From Armatimonadota bacterium (GTDB taxonomy: Bacteria > Armatimonadota > Zipacnadia > UBA1398 > JAKPQA01), in assembly GCA_029547025.1 (NCBI GenBank), contig JAKPQA010000199.1:1-48841 (forward strand): a DNA stretch of 48,841 nucleotides. Direction: 5' to 3'. A program made the position numbers and the translations under genes. Below, piece after piece: positions 1-8,395 of this stretch. Each line of letters starts with the position of its first letter. Within the stretch, counting starts at the first letter, position 1. The notes below the pieces were generated by a model. It ran no database searches, was not told where the DNA came from, and saw nothing but the letters and a program-made list of their open reading frames with translations.

Positions 1-240
1 ATGGCGCCCCTCCGAACACCGTCCGAACCACCGTGGAGGGGCCGCACAGGGGTGCGCCCGGAGGGCGCGGGGCCCCTGACCGGCCCGAGGTTGAGGCGTG
101 CGGATCGGGCGCGTTGGGGGCCCACCACGCTGGGAGACGCGTGGTTCCCCCCATGGCGCCCCTCCGCAACCAGGCTGATGGGCCACGGGCGCCCCCAAGT
201 GACCGCCAATGCCCCTATTCGGCCCCTCCGAAAGGCATTC
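1..240. repeat. GC-rich intergenic repeat, copy 1
   Basis: No gene is seen in this stretch, which lies just beyond the 3' end of the epimerase gene. It matches the tandem array at 7801-8370 almost base for base: CCCCTCC (7-13) faces GGAGGGG (35-41), a small hairpin with GCGCCC and GGGCGC arms sits at 54-68, and a larger hairpin pairs ACCACGC (124-130) with GCGTGGT (139-145), with GGGGG (116-120) facing CCCCC (147-151). The part from 155 to 212 also matches 35854-35912. The copy probably starts before base 1. Confidence 0.8.
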
Positions 241-255
241 GGACCGCCCCTGATC

Positions 256-1095
256 CTACAGCCCCAGGATCGCGTCCACCGCAGCCGAGCTGTTGTAGAT
301 GATCTGCTGGGTGCAGTGCTTGTACGGCGGGATCATCTCCGGCGCCACCCAGCCGTCGTAACCCACCTCCCGGAACGCCTTCATGACCTCGGGCCAGTTC
401 ACGTCGCCCGCCAGCAGGTCCACAAACCCCTGCGGGAACCCGGCGTCGATCCGATAGTCCTTGAAGTGCACCCGCTTGATGCGCTTGCCGAGGATGCGGA
501 TCCACTGCTCGGGATAGCCGAACTTCACCACATTGCCCACATCGAAGTACGACCCGATCCACGGGCTGCCCGCCGCATCGATGAACCCGGCCAGCTCCAG
601 GGGGCTCATGAACAGCTTGTTCCAGACATTCTCGACACCGATGTGCACCTGGTGCTTCTCGGCCGAGGGCGCCAGGGACTTCACCAACTCGAGGGCGCGA
701 TCGTAGGCCACATCGTAGGGGATGACCTCGGAGTCGGGCATGAAGAAGACATCGACGGCGCCGGGGATCAGCAGGATGGCATCGGTGCCGAGCAGCGGCG
801 CGGCGGCGATCATCTTCTCCGCGATCTCCCGGGCCTTGGCCCGCGTGGCGGGGTTGTCGCTGGTGCCGCAGTTGCCCCAGAACAGGCCGGTGGCCAGTGA
901 GGAGACGGCCAGCCCGGCCTCGGCCGCCATGTCGGCGACCGCTCGGAGGTCGGCCTCGGTCGATGTCAGGCTCACGGGGCCCTCGTCGGCCATCTCGAGC
1001 TCGATACCTGCGAAGCCGGCGTCCTTGGCCATGCGCATCTTCTCCGCCAGGGGCAGGTCGCCGGGGAAGGACCAGATGTTGATGCTCTTCTTCAT
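256..1095 (-). CDS. Sugar phosphate isomerase/epimerase, TIM barrel
   Basis: A 279-residue soluble protein of the xylose-isomerase-like TIM-barrel superfamily, which interconverts sugars, keto-sugars or cyclitols with a divalent metal. The metal ligands expected for the fold are visible: E155 in GVENVWN, D185 in YFDVGN, H210 in RVHFKD and E253 in APEM. Length fits the family and there is no signal peptide, so it should be cytoplasmic. The ATG at 1095 has GGAGG 9 bases upstream, which supports this start. It stands alone behind the nadE operon, 175 bases away, so it may be transcribed separately. The substrate cannot be told from sequence. Two further members of the superfamily lie at 19045 and 25798. 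Confidence 0.93.
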   Translation of the reverse strand: MKKSINIWSFPGDLPLAEKMRMAKDAGFAGIELEMADEGPVSLTSTEADLRAVADMAAEAGLAVSSLATGLFWGNCGTSDNPATRAKAREIAEKMIAAAPLLGTDAILLIPGAVDVFFMPDSEVIPYDVAYDRALELVKSLAPSAEKHQVHIGVENVWNKLFMSPLELAGFIDAAGSPWIGSYFDVGNVVKFGYPEQWIRILGKRIKRVHFKDYRIDAGFPQGFVDLLAGDVNWPEVMKAFREVGYDGWVAPEMIPPYKHCTQQIIYNSSAAVDAILGL

Positions 1096-1154
1096 GCGCC
1101 GTCTCGCCTCCGGGAGCGGCCCAGCGAGCTTCCGGACCGCCCGACGTATACGCG

Positions 1155-1170
1155 GCAGCCCTCACGGGCT
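1155..1170 (-). terminator. Stem-loop after nadE, possible terminator
   Basis: CAGCCC (1155-1160) and GGGCTG (1165-1170) form a perfect 6-bp stem with a 4-base loop, about 100 bases beyond the nadE stop. There is no T-tract, so this is at best a weak or Rho-assisted terminator. Confidence 0.3.
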
Positions 1171-1270
1171 GGCGAGGGATGCAGTTCGCGCGCGACGGCC
1201 GATGGCCCTGCTGCCCGCACGGGTGGGCCGGCTCGCCCCGACGCCGCCGGCCGGCAGACGACCGCCCGCG

Positions 1271-2161
1271 CTATCCGGGCAGGGCCGCCGGCGGGGCGTA
1301 GTCCGTGGGCCGCAGGTACGACTCGCCGATGGCTGTCGATGAGATCATGGCCGTAGCCGGCAGGTGACGCTTCCAGTGGGTCTGGTTGACGCGACGCTCG
1401 ACCACGTGCACATCGGCGGGGCAGAAACCCCACTCGACCAACCGGGCGGCCGAGTAGCCCTGCAGCAGGTAGTGCAGGATCATGTCGGCGTTCTCATAGG
1501 CCACCCCGATGTCGGCCTCGTCGGTCTGACCGCGGACCAGGTCGGCCGATGGGGGCTTGGCCACAACGGCCTCGGGCACCCCAAGATGCCGGGCGAGGGC
1601 CCGCACCTGGGTCTTGAGCAAGTCTCCCAGCGGATTCACCGGAGGCGCGTCGTCGCCGTGCCAGGTGTAGTACCCGAGCATGCGCTCCGTCTTGTTGCCG
1701 GTGCCCACCGGGATGGCGTGGTGCTTGGCGGCCTGGTCGAAGAGCACGATCATCCTCATGCGCGCCATGACATTGCCCCGGCGCAGGGGGGAGGCATCGG
1801 GCTCGGAGCGGAGCAGGCCGTCCACCGCATCGGAGATGTCCACGGTCACCGACCGGATGCCCAGGCCCTCGATGACCAGTTGCGCGTGCTCCAGGCTATC
1901 GGGGCTGCTGGTCCGATAGGGCATCCGCACACCGAGGACGTTGGCGGGGTCCAGAGCGCGGGCGCACAGATGGGCGGTGACGGCCGAGTCGACGCCGCCG
2001 GAGACGCCCACGACCACGGTCCGGAACGGGCGGCGGACGGTGACCTCGTCCCGGAGGAAGGCCACGAGCCAGTCGGTGAGCAGCGCGGCATTGACGGCCA
2101 ACACCGAGTGGTCGGCCGGATCGGGCTGTGTTCCGCGCACCACGGGCAGTCTCACGCCCAC
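1271..2161 (-). CDS. nadE: NAD(+) synthetase (synthase domain)
   Basis: A 296-residue NAD synthetase that amidates nicotinic acid adenine dinucleotide in the last step of NAD formation. The ATP-pyrophosphatase P-loop SGGVDS lies at about residue 53, and GTGNKTE, PSADL and DEADIG follow in the usual order. The glutaminase domain of fused NAD synthetases is absent, but the gene directly upstream encodes a nitrilase-fold protein and overlaps this one by 10 bases. The two products therefore probably form a two-subunit glutamine-dependent enzyme, with the nitrilase supplying ammonia. The alternative is an ammonia-dependent NadE with an unrelated amidase. Start taken at the ATG at 2161, inside the end of the upstream gene, which implies translational coupling. 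Confidence 0.93.
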   Translation of the reverse strand: MGVRLPVVRGTQPDPADHSVLAVNAALLTDWLVAFLRDEVTVRRPFRTVVVGVSGGVDSAVTAHLCARALDPANVLGVRMPYRTSSPDSLEHAQLVIEGLGIRSVTVDISDAVDGLLRSEPDASPLRRGNVMARMRMIVLFDQAAKHHAIPVGTGNKTERMLGYYTWHGDDAPPVNPLGDLLKTQVRALARHLGVPEAVVAKPPSADLVRGQTDEADIGVAYENADMILHYLLQGYSAARLVEWGFCPADVHVVERRVNQTHWKRHLPATAMISSTAIGESYLRPTDYAPPAALPG

Positions 2162-3051
2162 GTCCCCTCTCCGCGGGCCTCGCGGACCGCATCGGCGAAC
2201 TCGGTGGCCAGGTCGCCCGCCGCCTCGGCCAGGTCGGTGCCCAGAGGCTGGTTCGCGCGGGCCACACTCAGGTCATCGAGATCGAGCGTGGCACACAGCA
2301 GCGCCTCGCCGAGTGAGGGGCCTCGGGCCATGATCCGGCCGTCGGGCGCCACCGCGGCCGACCCGCCGGCGAAACCCTTGCCGTTCTCGAAACCCACACG
2401 GGCCGTGTGCGTCACGAACACGGCATGCTCCTGGGCGATGCTCTGCAGCAGCTCGAGCCACTTGCCCACATTCCAGGGCACCTCGCCCGCGAAGCCCCGG
2501 GCGGGGCTCGACGACACCGTGTGGATGAACCGGGCGCCCCGAAGCGCCGCGATGGCGGCGGTCATGGAGTGCCAAACGTCCTCGCAGATCAGGATGGCCG
2601 TCCGTCCGAACCGCGTGTCGAAGGCACCGATCCGATGCCCGCGCGCCACGAAACGCTGCTCGTCGAACACGCCGTAGGTCGGCAGAAACACCTTGCGGTG
2701 CACATGCAGCAGCGCGGGCTCATCCGCGGCACTCAGCGTCGCGTACAGTGCGGAGTTGTACACGTTACTCTCGTAGAGCTCGTAGAACCCGACGAGAACG
2801 TCCAGGGGCCGGCCCGCCGGGCAGGCCGCGCGGTACGATGCGCAGAGGTCGGCCAGCACCGTGGTCGCGGGGCGCGCCACCTCGATGACGGCACCTTCGA
2901 GGAAGTAGCCCGAGAGGGCGGTCTCGGGCAGAGTCAGCAGGTCACAGCCCTCGTCCACAGCCTGGGCGGCGAGTTCGCCGAATCGGGCCAAGTTGGCGGC
3001 ATAGTCGCCGAAGACCGGGGAGATCTGCGCCTGAGCGATCCGTAGCTGCAC
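2152..3051 (-). CDS. Nitrilase-superfamily amidase, probable NadE glutaminase partner
   Basis: A carbon-nitrogen hydrolase of about 299 residues. The catalytic triad is intact: E43 in LPETALSGY, K120 in HRKVFLPTYG and C156 in LICEDVW. The reading frame opens further upstream, but GGAGGT lies 6 bases before the GTG at 3051, and this fixes the start better than the GTG at 3075. It overlaps nadE by 10 bases and lies about 30 bases behind yjbQ. That context makes it the likely glutaminase component for NAD synthesis, because this is the domain that precedes the synthase domain in fused enzymes. A free-standing omega-amidase or N-carbamoyl amidase role is possible. Confidence 0.9.
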   Translation of the reverse strand: MQLRIAQAQISPVFGDYAANLARFGELAAQAVDEGCDLLTLPETALSGYFLEGAVIEVARPATTVLADLCASYRAACPAGRPLDVLVGFYELYESNVYNSALYATLSAADEPALLHVHRKVFLPTYGVFDEQRFVARGHRIGAFDTRFGRTAILICEDVWHSMTAAIAALRGARFIHTVSSSPARGFAGEVPWNVGKWLELLQSIAQEHAVFVTHTARVGFENGKGFAGGSAAVAPDGRIMARGPSLGEALLCATLDLDDLSVARANQPLGTDLAEAAGDLATEFADAVREARGEGTWA

Positions 3052-3084
3052 TCCAGTACCTCCGGAGCCACCCACCGGCCGCGA

Positions 3085-3504
3085 TCACTCGCCGATGACC
3101 TGCACCACGAGCTCCCGGTTGCGGGGCCGGTTGTCGAAGTCCACCAACACGATCTGCTGCCATGCGCCCAGCGTCATCTTCCCGCCGATAACCGGCACGC
3201 AGATGGATGGCCCGAGCAGGGAGGCGCGCACGTGGGAATGGCCGTTGCCGTCGTGCCAGCGCTCATTGTGGGCGTACACGTCGCCCTGGGGCGCAATGCG
3301 TTCGAAGAATCCCTTCACATCGGACAGCAGGCCGGACTCGAACTCGATGGTCGTGACGCCGGCGGTCGATCCGGTGACGAAGACGTGGACGAGACCCTCC
3401 AGCAGTCCCGAGTCCTCGATGGCCTCGGCGACCTGCGGTGTGATGTCCGTGACGTCGCAGTCGCCCCGCGAACGCACCGAGATCATCCGGGTGCAGACAG
3501 CCAT
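3085..3504 (-). CDS. yjbQ: YjbQ / UPF0047 family protein
   Basis: A compact 139-residue protein of the YjbQ (UPF0047) family, whose members show weak thiamine-phosphate-synthase-like activity but whose main role is unsettled. The family signatures are clear: GSTAGVTTIEFE at about residue 45, HNERWHDGNGHSHVRASLLG at about 79, and GAWQQIVLVDFDNRPRNR near the C terminus. Several conserved histidines in the second block are expected to bind metal. Length is typical for the family. GGAGG lies about 13 bases before the ATG at 3504. It is the first gene of a three-gene operon with the nitrilase and nadE. Confidence 0.92.
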   Translation of the reverse strand: MAVCTRMISVRSRGDCDVTDITPQVAEAIEDSGLLEGLVHVFVTGSTAGVTTIEFESGLLSDVKGFFERIAPQGDVYAHNERWHDGNGHSHVRASLLGPSICVPVIGGKMTLGAWQQIVLVDFDNRPRNRELVVQVIGE

Positions 3505-3626
3505 GGTGTCCTCTCCCTCCGTGCGGCAGCGGGCACCTCATGGGCCCCAGGCCGCCGGCAACGATCGGCCCCGATAGCATACCCCATCGGTCGCCCGCGT
3601 GCCGATGGCGCGGCGCGGGCGCGAAC

Positions 3627-4334
3627 TCACATCCCGCCATCCGGCTCGGGCGGCGCCAGATGCTCGCCGTGGAGCAGGGCCAGGAGGTCGTCATGGCCGC
3701 GGGCCAAGGCTCGGTCGCGCGGCGTCAGTCCTTCGTCATCCTCCGCCTGCCGGTCGGCGCCGGCGTCCAGCAGGGCGCGAACCAGGTCGGCGAAGCCCGT
3801 GTCGGCGGCCAGGTGCAGCGCGGTCCGTCCCTCGGCATCGCGCGCCTCGATGTCGGCCCCGCGATCGAGCAACAGCCGCACCACCCGGGTCCGTCCCCGT
3901 GCGGCGGCCGAGTGCAGGGGGTGGTGGCCGTAGCCGCCCGCGGGCCCCTCGATGTCGGCGCCGCGGTCCAGGAGCAGCTCGGCCAGGTCGGCGTGGCCCT
4001 CATAGCAGGCCAGGTGCAGCGGCGTGAACCCATCCTTGTCGGCCGCGCGCACGTCCGCGCCGCGATCGAGGAGCAGCTCCGCGGCCGCCCGCTGGCACGC
4101 CGTGACCGCGTTGTGGAGGGGCGTGCGCCCGATATCATCCGTCCGGTCCACCGGCACACCGGCATCCAGAAGCTGGGTCATCACGCCCACGGCACCATGG
4201 GCCGCGGCGTGGTGCAGGTCCTTCCGGGGCCGCGCCAGGCGGTAGATCAGCGCCACCGCCAGCATGACCCCGACCGCGGCGAACCCCGCCATACACACCA
4301 GCCGGGCCGACGCATCAAACACGGCGCTGGGCAT
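3627..4334 (-). CDS. Membrane-anchored ankyrin repeat protein
   Basis: A protein of about 235 residues. One hydrophobic segment near the N terminus (VCMAGFAAVGVMLAVALIY) is followed by a basic stop and then by about six ankyrin repeats of 33 residues, each carrying the PLH..A...G...V..LLDRGAD pattern. The topology suggests a membrane anchor with the repeats probably in the cytoplasm. Ankyrin repeats bind other proteins and no enzymatic domain is present. The frame opens at 4364, but a purine-rich GAGAGGGG sits about 6 bases before the ATG at 4334, and the upstream ATG overlaps a TATAAT box, so the downstream start is preferred. No operon partner is evident and the binding partner is unknown. 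Confidence 0.85.
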   Translation of the reverse strand: MPSAVFDASARLVCMAGFAAVGVMLAVALIYRLARPRKDLHHAAAHGAVGVMTQLLDAGVPVDRTDDIGRTPLHNAVTACQRAAAELLLDRGADVRAADKDGFTPLHLACYEGHADLAELLLDRGADIEGPAGGYGHHPLHSAAARGRTRVVRLLLDRGADIEARDAEGRTALHLAADTGFADLVRALLDAGADRQAEDDEGLTPRDRALARGHDDLLALLHGEHLAPPEPDGGM

Positions 4335-4362
4335 GCCATACCCCTCTCTTCGCGCGGCCCCC

Positions 4363-4368
4363 ATTATA
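4363..4368 (-). promoter_or_regulatory. Candidate -10 box for the ankyrin gene
   Basis: A perfect TATAAT on the minus strand lies about 30 bases before the chosen ankyrin start. I find no convincing -35 at 16-18 bases, so this rests on the -10 alone. Confidence 0.35.
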
Positions 4369-4733
4369 GCCGCCGACGGGGCCCCCGGCCTTGAACTCCG
4401 CCCGGTGCCTCAGCGTTTGCCCATCGAAGACCGACGAGGTGGGGGGAGAGGCTGCCACAGCAGGGGGGGCGCCCGATCGCACACCGCGAGCTTTCCCGGC
4501 CCGTTGGCACCGCAAGCGCGCTCCGGATTCAGCCCTCCCGGATGCCTGCTGGCAGTATGAGCGCCTCCCTCTCTCGATCCGGTCTTCGGCTGCCTGGCCG
4601 CCAGGCCTCTGGCATGGAGCCACCGTACTGAAGGGGGTCGGGAGAGCCTTCGACAGCCCGTCGCCAGCCCGCGTACCAGCCCGGGTGCCGCAGGCAGGCG
4701 AGTGGCTTGCTGGGTCGAAGCGCCAGGCCATCT
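4369..4733. other. Intergenic region with no recognisable gene
   Basis: This gap of about 365 bases separates the divergent ankyrin and AAA genes. Short frames exist on both strands, but their translations are rich in Arg, Pro and Ser, have no family motif and no ribosome binding site. It presumably holds the promoter of the AAA gene; I could not pick out a convincing one. Confidence 0.5.
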
Positions 4734-6200
4734 ATGGGCGCAAAGATCACGAATCCCTACCGGAATGACAAGGACCACCTCCGCGACTTGCTCCGCCTGG
4801 TCGAGACCAAGCAGGAGCTGTACACAATCAAGACGCGGATGGGCGACTGGATGGGCGAAGCCTTCGACCGGCCCGCCCGCAGCGATGACGAAGACGAACG
4901 CGCCCGCCAGGCGCGGATCCGCCGCCTCCAGAGCGAAGTGCGGTCCCTCGAGCGCCGGGTCGCGCAGAAGGCCGCTCTCGCCCGCGCACAGGGCGCCCGG
5001 CTCAGCATCGAGCGCATGGCCGAGACCTACGGCCTGTGCGAGCTCGAACTCCACATCCTGCTGGTACTGCTCCTCGAGGACATCAGTGTGAGTGGGGCGC
5101 GAACCTACTCCCGTGGCAAGGACATCCTGGGGCTCCTGCTGGATGACCGCATGTCCGTGCTGGACGCTCGGCGGCACCTGTACGCCTCGGGGCCGCTGCT
5201 CAGCCAGTCCCTGATCGTGTGCGCCTCGCCCGAGGAGTCCAGCGTACTCGACGCCTACTTCAAGATCTCGGAGCGCGCCGTCCGCGAGCTGACGGGTGGC
5301 TTCGCCAACGCCCAGCAGTTCGGCGAGCGGTTCGGACTCCTCACCGAGGAGCCGCACCAGATCGGCGCGCCGGCCCTCCGGACTCCCACCATATCGCTCG
5401 ACGATGTGGTCCTCCCTCCCGCGTGCCGGGAGGAAGTCGGTCACCTGATCGCCCTCTCGCGCCATTCGGACCTGTTGCTCCACTCGTGGGGCTTCGCCCA
5501 GAGCTACCAGCGCGAGGGCATGACGACCGCCCTGTTCTCGGGGCCGCCCGGCACCGGCAAGACCATCACGGCCCAAGCCGTGGCGCACGCCCTGGGCCGA
5601 CCCATCCTGACCGTCAGCTACCCCGAGATGGTCAGCAAGTGGGTGGGCGAGACCGAGAAGAACATCACCCGCGTGTTCGCCCAGGCGGCGGCCCACGACG
5701 CCGTGCTGCTCTTCGACGAGGCCGACGCCATGTTCCACACCCGCGTCAGCGTCGCCAGCGCCACCGATCAGAGCTTCAACCGCGAGGTCAACGTGCTGCT
5801 TCAGGAGGTCGAGCGATTCCCGGGTGTACTGGTGCTCACGACGAACCGGGCCGATGACCTGGATCCGGCCTTCGAGCGCCGCATCTCCGTCCGCGTCGGG
5901 TTCCCGCTGCCCGATGCGGCCGCACGCGAGGAGATCTGGCGGCGCCACGTGCCCGCCTCGGCTCCCCTGGCCGACGACGTGGACTTCGCCGCCCTGGCGC
6001 GCGCGTTCCCCTTCGCCGGAGGCCACATCAAGAACGCGGTGCTTCGCGCCGCTGCCAACGCCGCCGTCCGCGGCCCCGGCCACGGGGCCCGGATCACGAT
6101 GAAGGACTTCCGCCTCGCCGCCCAGCGCGAGATGGCCACGTGCTCGACCGCCGTCTCGACCCGCCGCATGGGGCTCGGATCCGCTCAGATGGCGTCATAG
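4734..6200 (+). CDS. AAA family ATPase
   Basis: A 488-residue cytoplasmic ATPase. The first 200 residues include a charged, probably coiled-coil stretch (about 55-85) and a helical domain without a recognised signature. A single AAA module then follows: Walker A GPPGTGKT (270-277), Walker B LLFDEAD (325-331), sensor-1 Asn 371 in TTN, and arginine-finger candidates R382/R383 in FERRI. The SKWVGETEKN pore-type segment resembles classical AAA unfoldases and remodelers. The TTG at 4707 is a possible longer start, but the ATG at 4734 is preferred; both have weak ribosome binding sites. The gene stands alone and ends 16 bases from the convergent sulfatase-like gene. The substrate is unknown. Confidence 0.9.
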   Translation: MGAKITNPYRNDKDHLRDLLRLVETKQELYTIKTRMGDWMGEAFDRPARSDDEDERARQARIRRLQSEVRSLERRVAQKAALARAQGARLSIERMAETYGLCELELHILLVLLLEDISVSGARTYSRGKDILGLLLDDRMSVLDARRHLYASGPLLSQSLIVCASPEESSVLDAYFKISERAVRELTGGFANAQQFGERFGLLTEEPHQIGAPALRTPTISLDDVVLPPACREEVGHLIALSRHSDLLLHSWGFAQSYQREGMTTALFSGPPGTGKTITAQAVAHALGRPILTVSYPEMVSKWVGETEKNITRVFAQAAAHDAVLLFDEADAMFHTRVSVASATDQSFNREVNVLLQEVERFPGVLVLTTNRADDLDPAFERRISVRVGFPLPDAAAREEIWRRHVPASAPLADDVDFAALARAFPFAGGHIKNAVLRAAANAAVRGPGHGARITMKDFRLAAQREMATCSTAVSTRRMGLGSAQMAS

Positions 6201-6216
6201 GGCCGGGCGGGGGCTC

Positions 6217-7560
6217 CTACAACCGCGCGAACTCGCCGATGTACTCCTCGTCGGCCCCGCATCCGCGCATGAACTCGATCAGCGCGACTCGCAGATCCCG
6301 CGCCACCTCGGGATAGCTTCCGATCCGATTCCGAACCTGGCAGGGATCTCGCCGCCGATCGTACAACGCTCCCGCACCAGGAGGGGGGCCGGTGATCAGC
6401 GTCCACTCGGGCGTCGTCACGGTGATCCGCGAGCGCAGGTAGTCGATGCGACCCTCGCCCGTGTGGCTGTGGCATGAGGTGAACACGTGCTCGTGGACGT
6501 CCTTCGGCGAACCGCCCAGCAGCGGCATCAGCGACCGGCCGGCCATGGCGGGACCGCGCACGCCACAGGCATCCAGAATCGTCGGCGCCAGGTCGGCGAC
6601 CTGCACCAGAGCCGAGACTCGCCCGGCATGCGTCTGCCCCGGCATGCGTATCAACAGCGGAATGCGAGCGACCTGGTCATACAGCGGCCAGGGATCGTCC
6701 GGATCGACGGTGTGCTTGCCCACCCGATCGTGCTCACCCAGGTACATGCCATGGTCCGAGAGCACCACCACCATCGTGTCATCCGAACGCCCCAACACCT
6801 CGATCTGCCGTAGCAGGTGCCCGAGCCAGCGGTCCGTGAGCGCCACCTCACCCCGATACCGCGCCCTCAGGCGCTCGAGCTCGTGGGGGGCGTACCGGTC
6901 CGCATACCCGTAGTTCGGGTAGGAGTAGTCGGCCCCCCGGTAATCGGGGCTGAACATGCGCACGTAGTGCTCGGGCGGCATCCAGTCCTCGTGAGGCTCG
7001 AAGGTGTCCACCCACAGCAACAACCGATCGCGGCGGGAGTAGTCCTCCAACCACTCACACGCGGCCTGCATGGTCCGGGCCACGAACCAGTCGGCCTCAT
7101 GGCGGTAGTGCATGGTGCGGGCCCGGTCGGTGATGAAGTGAACACCGTTCTGCCGCATGTGCTCCCGGGGCACCGGGCACTCCACCCGGAACCGATTGGC
7201 CTCCCAGCCCGGGGGCGGGCCGATGAACACGCGCTCGGCGAAGTCCCGCGCCAGATCCGCTCCGACCAGGTGCGCGGTATCGTGAACCAGCCCGGTATGG
7301 TAGCCGGCCCCGCTCAGGCACTGCACGAAGGTCGTATCCGTCGGCCGGAGCCGCCGCCACCCGTACACGGGCCATCCCACCTGGCCGGTGAGGGCGTCCA
7401 TCCGCATCGGAACCGTGGGAAAACTGGCGCAGTAGGCCGCATCGAAGCGCGTCGCCCGCCGCGCGAACTCATCCAGGGCGGGAGTCACGGCCTCGGGATG
7501 CCCATAGCACCCGACATAGTCCCACCGCAGCGTGTCGATGCACACAACGACGACGTTCAT
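6217..7560 (-). CDS. Sulfatase-fold hydrolase with Thr at the nucleophile position
   Basis: A 447-residue alkaline-phosphatase-superfamily hydrolase of the sulfatase branch. Metal and active-site residues are present: D9 in CIDTLRWD, H190 in FEPHEDW, D269-H270 in LSDHGMYLGEH, and K282. The C/S-x-P-x-R site that is oxidised to formylglycine reads T49-V-P-M-R53 here, followed by the usual LTG. A Thr cannot become formylglycine, so sulfatase activity by the standard mechanism is unlikely. A Thr nucleophile, as in phosphotransferases of the same superfamily, is possible. There is no signal peptide. The open frame runs on into the repeat region, but the ATG at 7560 begins the conserved first strand and has GGGGAG about 9 bases upstream. 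Confidence 0.9.
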   Translation of the reverse strand: MNVVVVCIDTLRWDYVGCYGHPEAVTPALDEFARRATRFDAAYCASFPTVPMRMDALTGQVGWPVYGWRRLRPTDTTFVQCLSGAGYHTGLVHDTAHLVGADLARDFAERVFIGPPPGWEANRFRVECPVPREHMRQNGVHFITDRARTMHYRHEADWFVARTMQAACEWLEDYSRRDRLLLWVDTFEPHEDWMPPEHYVRMFSPDYRGADYSYPNYGYADRYAPHELERLRARYRGEVALTDRWLGHLLRQIEVLGRSDDTMVVVLSDHGMYLGEHDRVGKHTVDPDDPWPLYDQVARIPLLIRMPGQTHAGRVSALVQVADLAPTILDACGVRGPAMAGRSLMPLLGGSPKDVHEHVFTSCHSHTGEGRIDYLRSRITVTTPEWTLITGPPPGAGALYDRRRDPCQVRNRIGSYPEVARDLRVALIEFMRGCGADEEYIGEFARL

Positions 7561-7730
7561 GGCGCGAGACTCCCCGGAGGGGCGAAGCCAGCCTTTCGTA
7601 TGGTCACCCGCATGTTCGGGCATCGGGCCGACCGGGCCTCCGCTCGCCCGGGTGCAGGAGCCCGTGGCCCCGAGGCGGAACGACTCGTCGGCTCCGAGCC
7701 AGGAGAGGTGGGCGGCCATCATTGCCGGTA

Positions 7731-7796
7731 ACATAGGGCCCTGGGCCGGGCGGCTGGGTCTCGCGAAGGTCGCGCGGAACGCCCGCCTGGTCTTTC
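7731..7796. repeat. Dispersed repeat, flanking motif A
   Basis: A sequence of about 66 bases beginning ACATAGGG, with TCTCGCGAA at its centre, recurs with scattered changes at 48472-48538. Here it directly abuts the tandem array, so it may form one end of a larger element. Confidence 0.7.
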
Positions 7797-8370
7797 GGAG
7801 GGGCCCCTGGCCGGCCCGAGGTTGACGCGTGCGGATCGGGCGCATTGGGGGCCCACCACGCTGAAGCCCGCGTGGTTCCCCCCATGACGCCCCTCCGCAA
7901 GACAGGCAACGGTTGGCGTGTCGTGGAGGGGCCCCTGACCGGCCCGAGGTTGAGGCGTGCGGATCGGGCGCGTTGGGGCCCACCACGCTGGGAGACGCGT
8001 GGCTCCCCCCGTGACGCCCCTCCGCAAGACGGTCAACGGTTGGCGTGTCGTGGAGGGGCCCCTGGCCGGCCCGAGGTTGACGCGTGCGGACCGGGCGCGT
8101 TGGGGGCCCACCACGCTGAAGCCCGCGTGGTCCCCCCCATGGCGCCCCTCCGCAAGACAGGCAACGGCTGGCGTGTCGTGGAGGGGCCCCTGGCCGGCCC
8201 GAGGTTGAGGCGTGCGGATCGGGCGCGTTGGGGGCCCACCACGCTGAAGCCCGCGTGGTCCCCCCCCGTGGCGCCCCTCCGCAAGACAGGCAACGGTTGG
8301 CGTGTCGTGGAGGGGCCGCACAGGGGTGCGCCCAGAGGGCGCGGGGCCCCTGGCCGGCCCGATGTCATCT
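7797..8370. repeat. Tandem array of a 127-128 bp structured repeat
   Basis: Four near-identical units lie head to tail. The landmark GGCCCGAGGTTGA starts at 7813, 7941, 8068 and 8196, giving periods of 128, 127 and 128, and a partial fifth begins at 8356 after an extra insert of about 32 bases. Each unit can fold into two stem-loops: CCCCTCC with GGAGGGG around a loop of about 28 bases, and ACCACGC with GCGTGGT around an 8-base loop. Loop bases vary (TGAAGCCC or TGGGAGAC) while the stems stay fixed. The period is not a multiple of three, so the open frames here are not coding. The array fills the gap between two divergent genes; no promoter could be assigned. Confidence 0.9.
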
Positions 8371-8395
8371 GGCAGGAACGAGGGAGGGTCGACCG

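Noticed and set aside
4315-4768. Small genes between the ankyrin and AAA genes
   Set aside because: Frames on both strands lack ribosome binding sites and family motifs and have the composition of noncoding GC-rich DNA.
4410-6083. 557-codon minus-strand frame opposite the AAA ATPase
   Set aside because: It is antisense to a gene with complete AAA motifs. Long antisense frames are expected at this GC content.
7797-8370. CRISPR array
   Set aside because: Units are about 128 bases and follow each other without unique spacers, and no cas gene is in the window.
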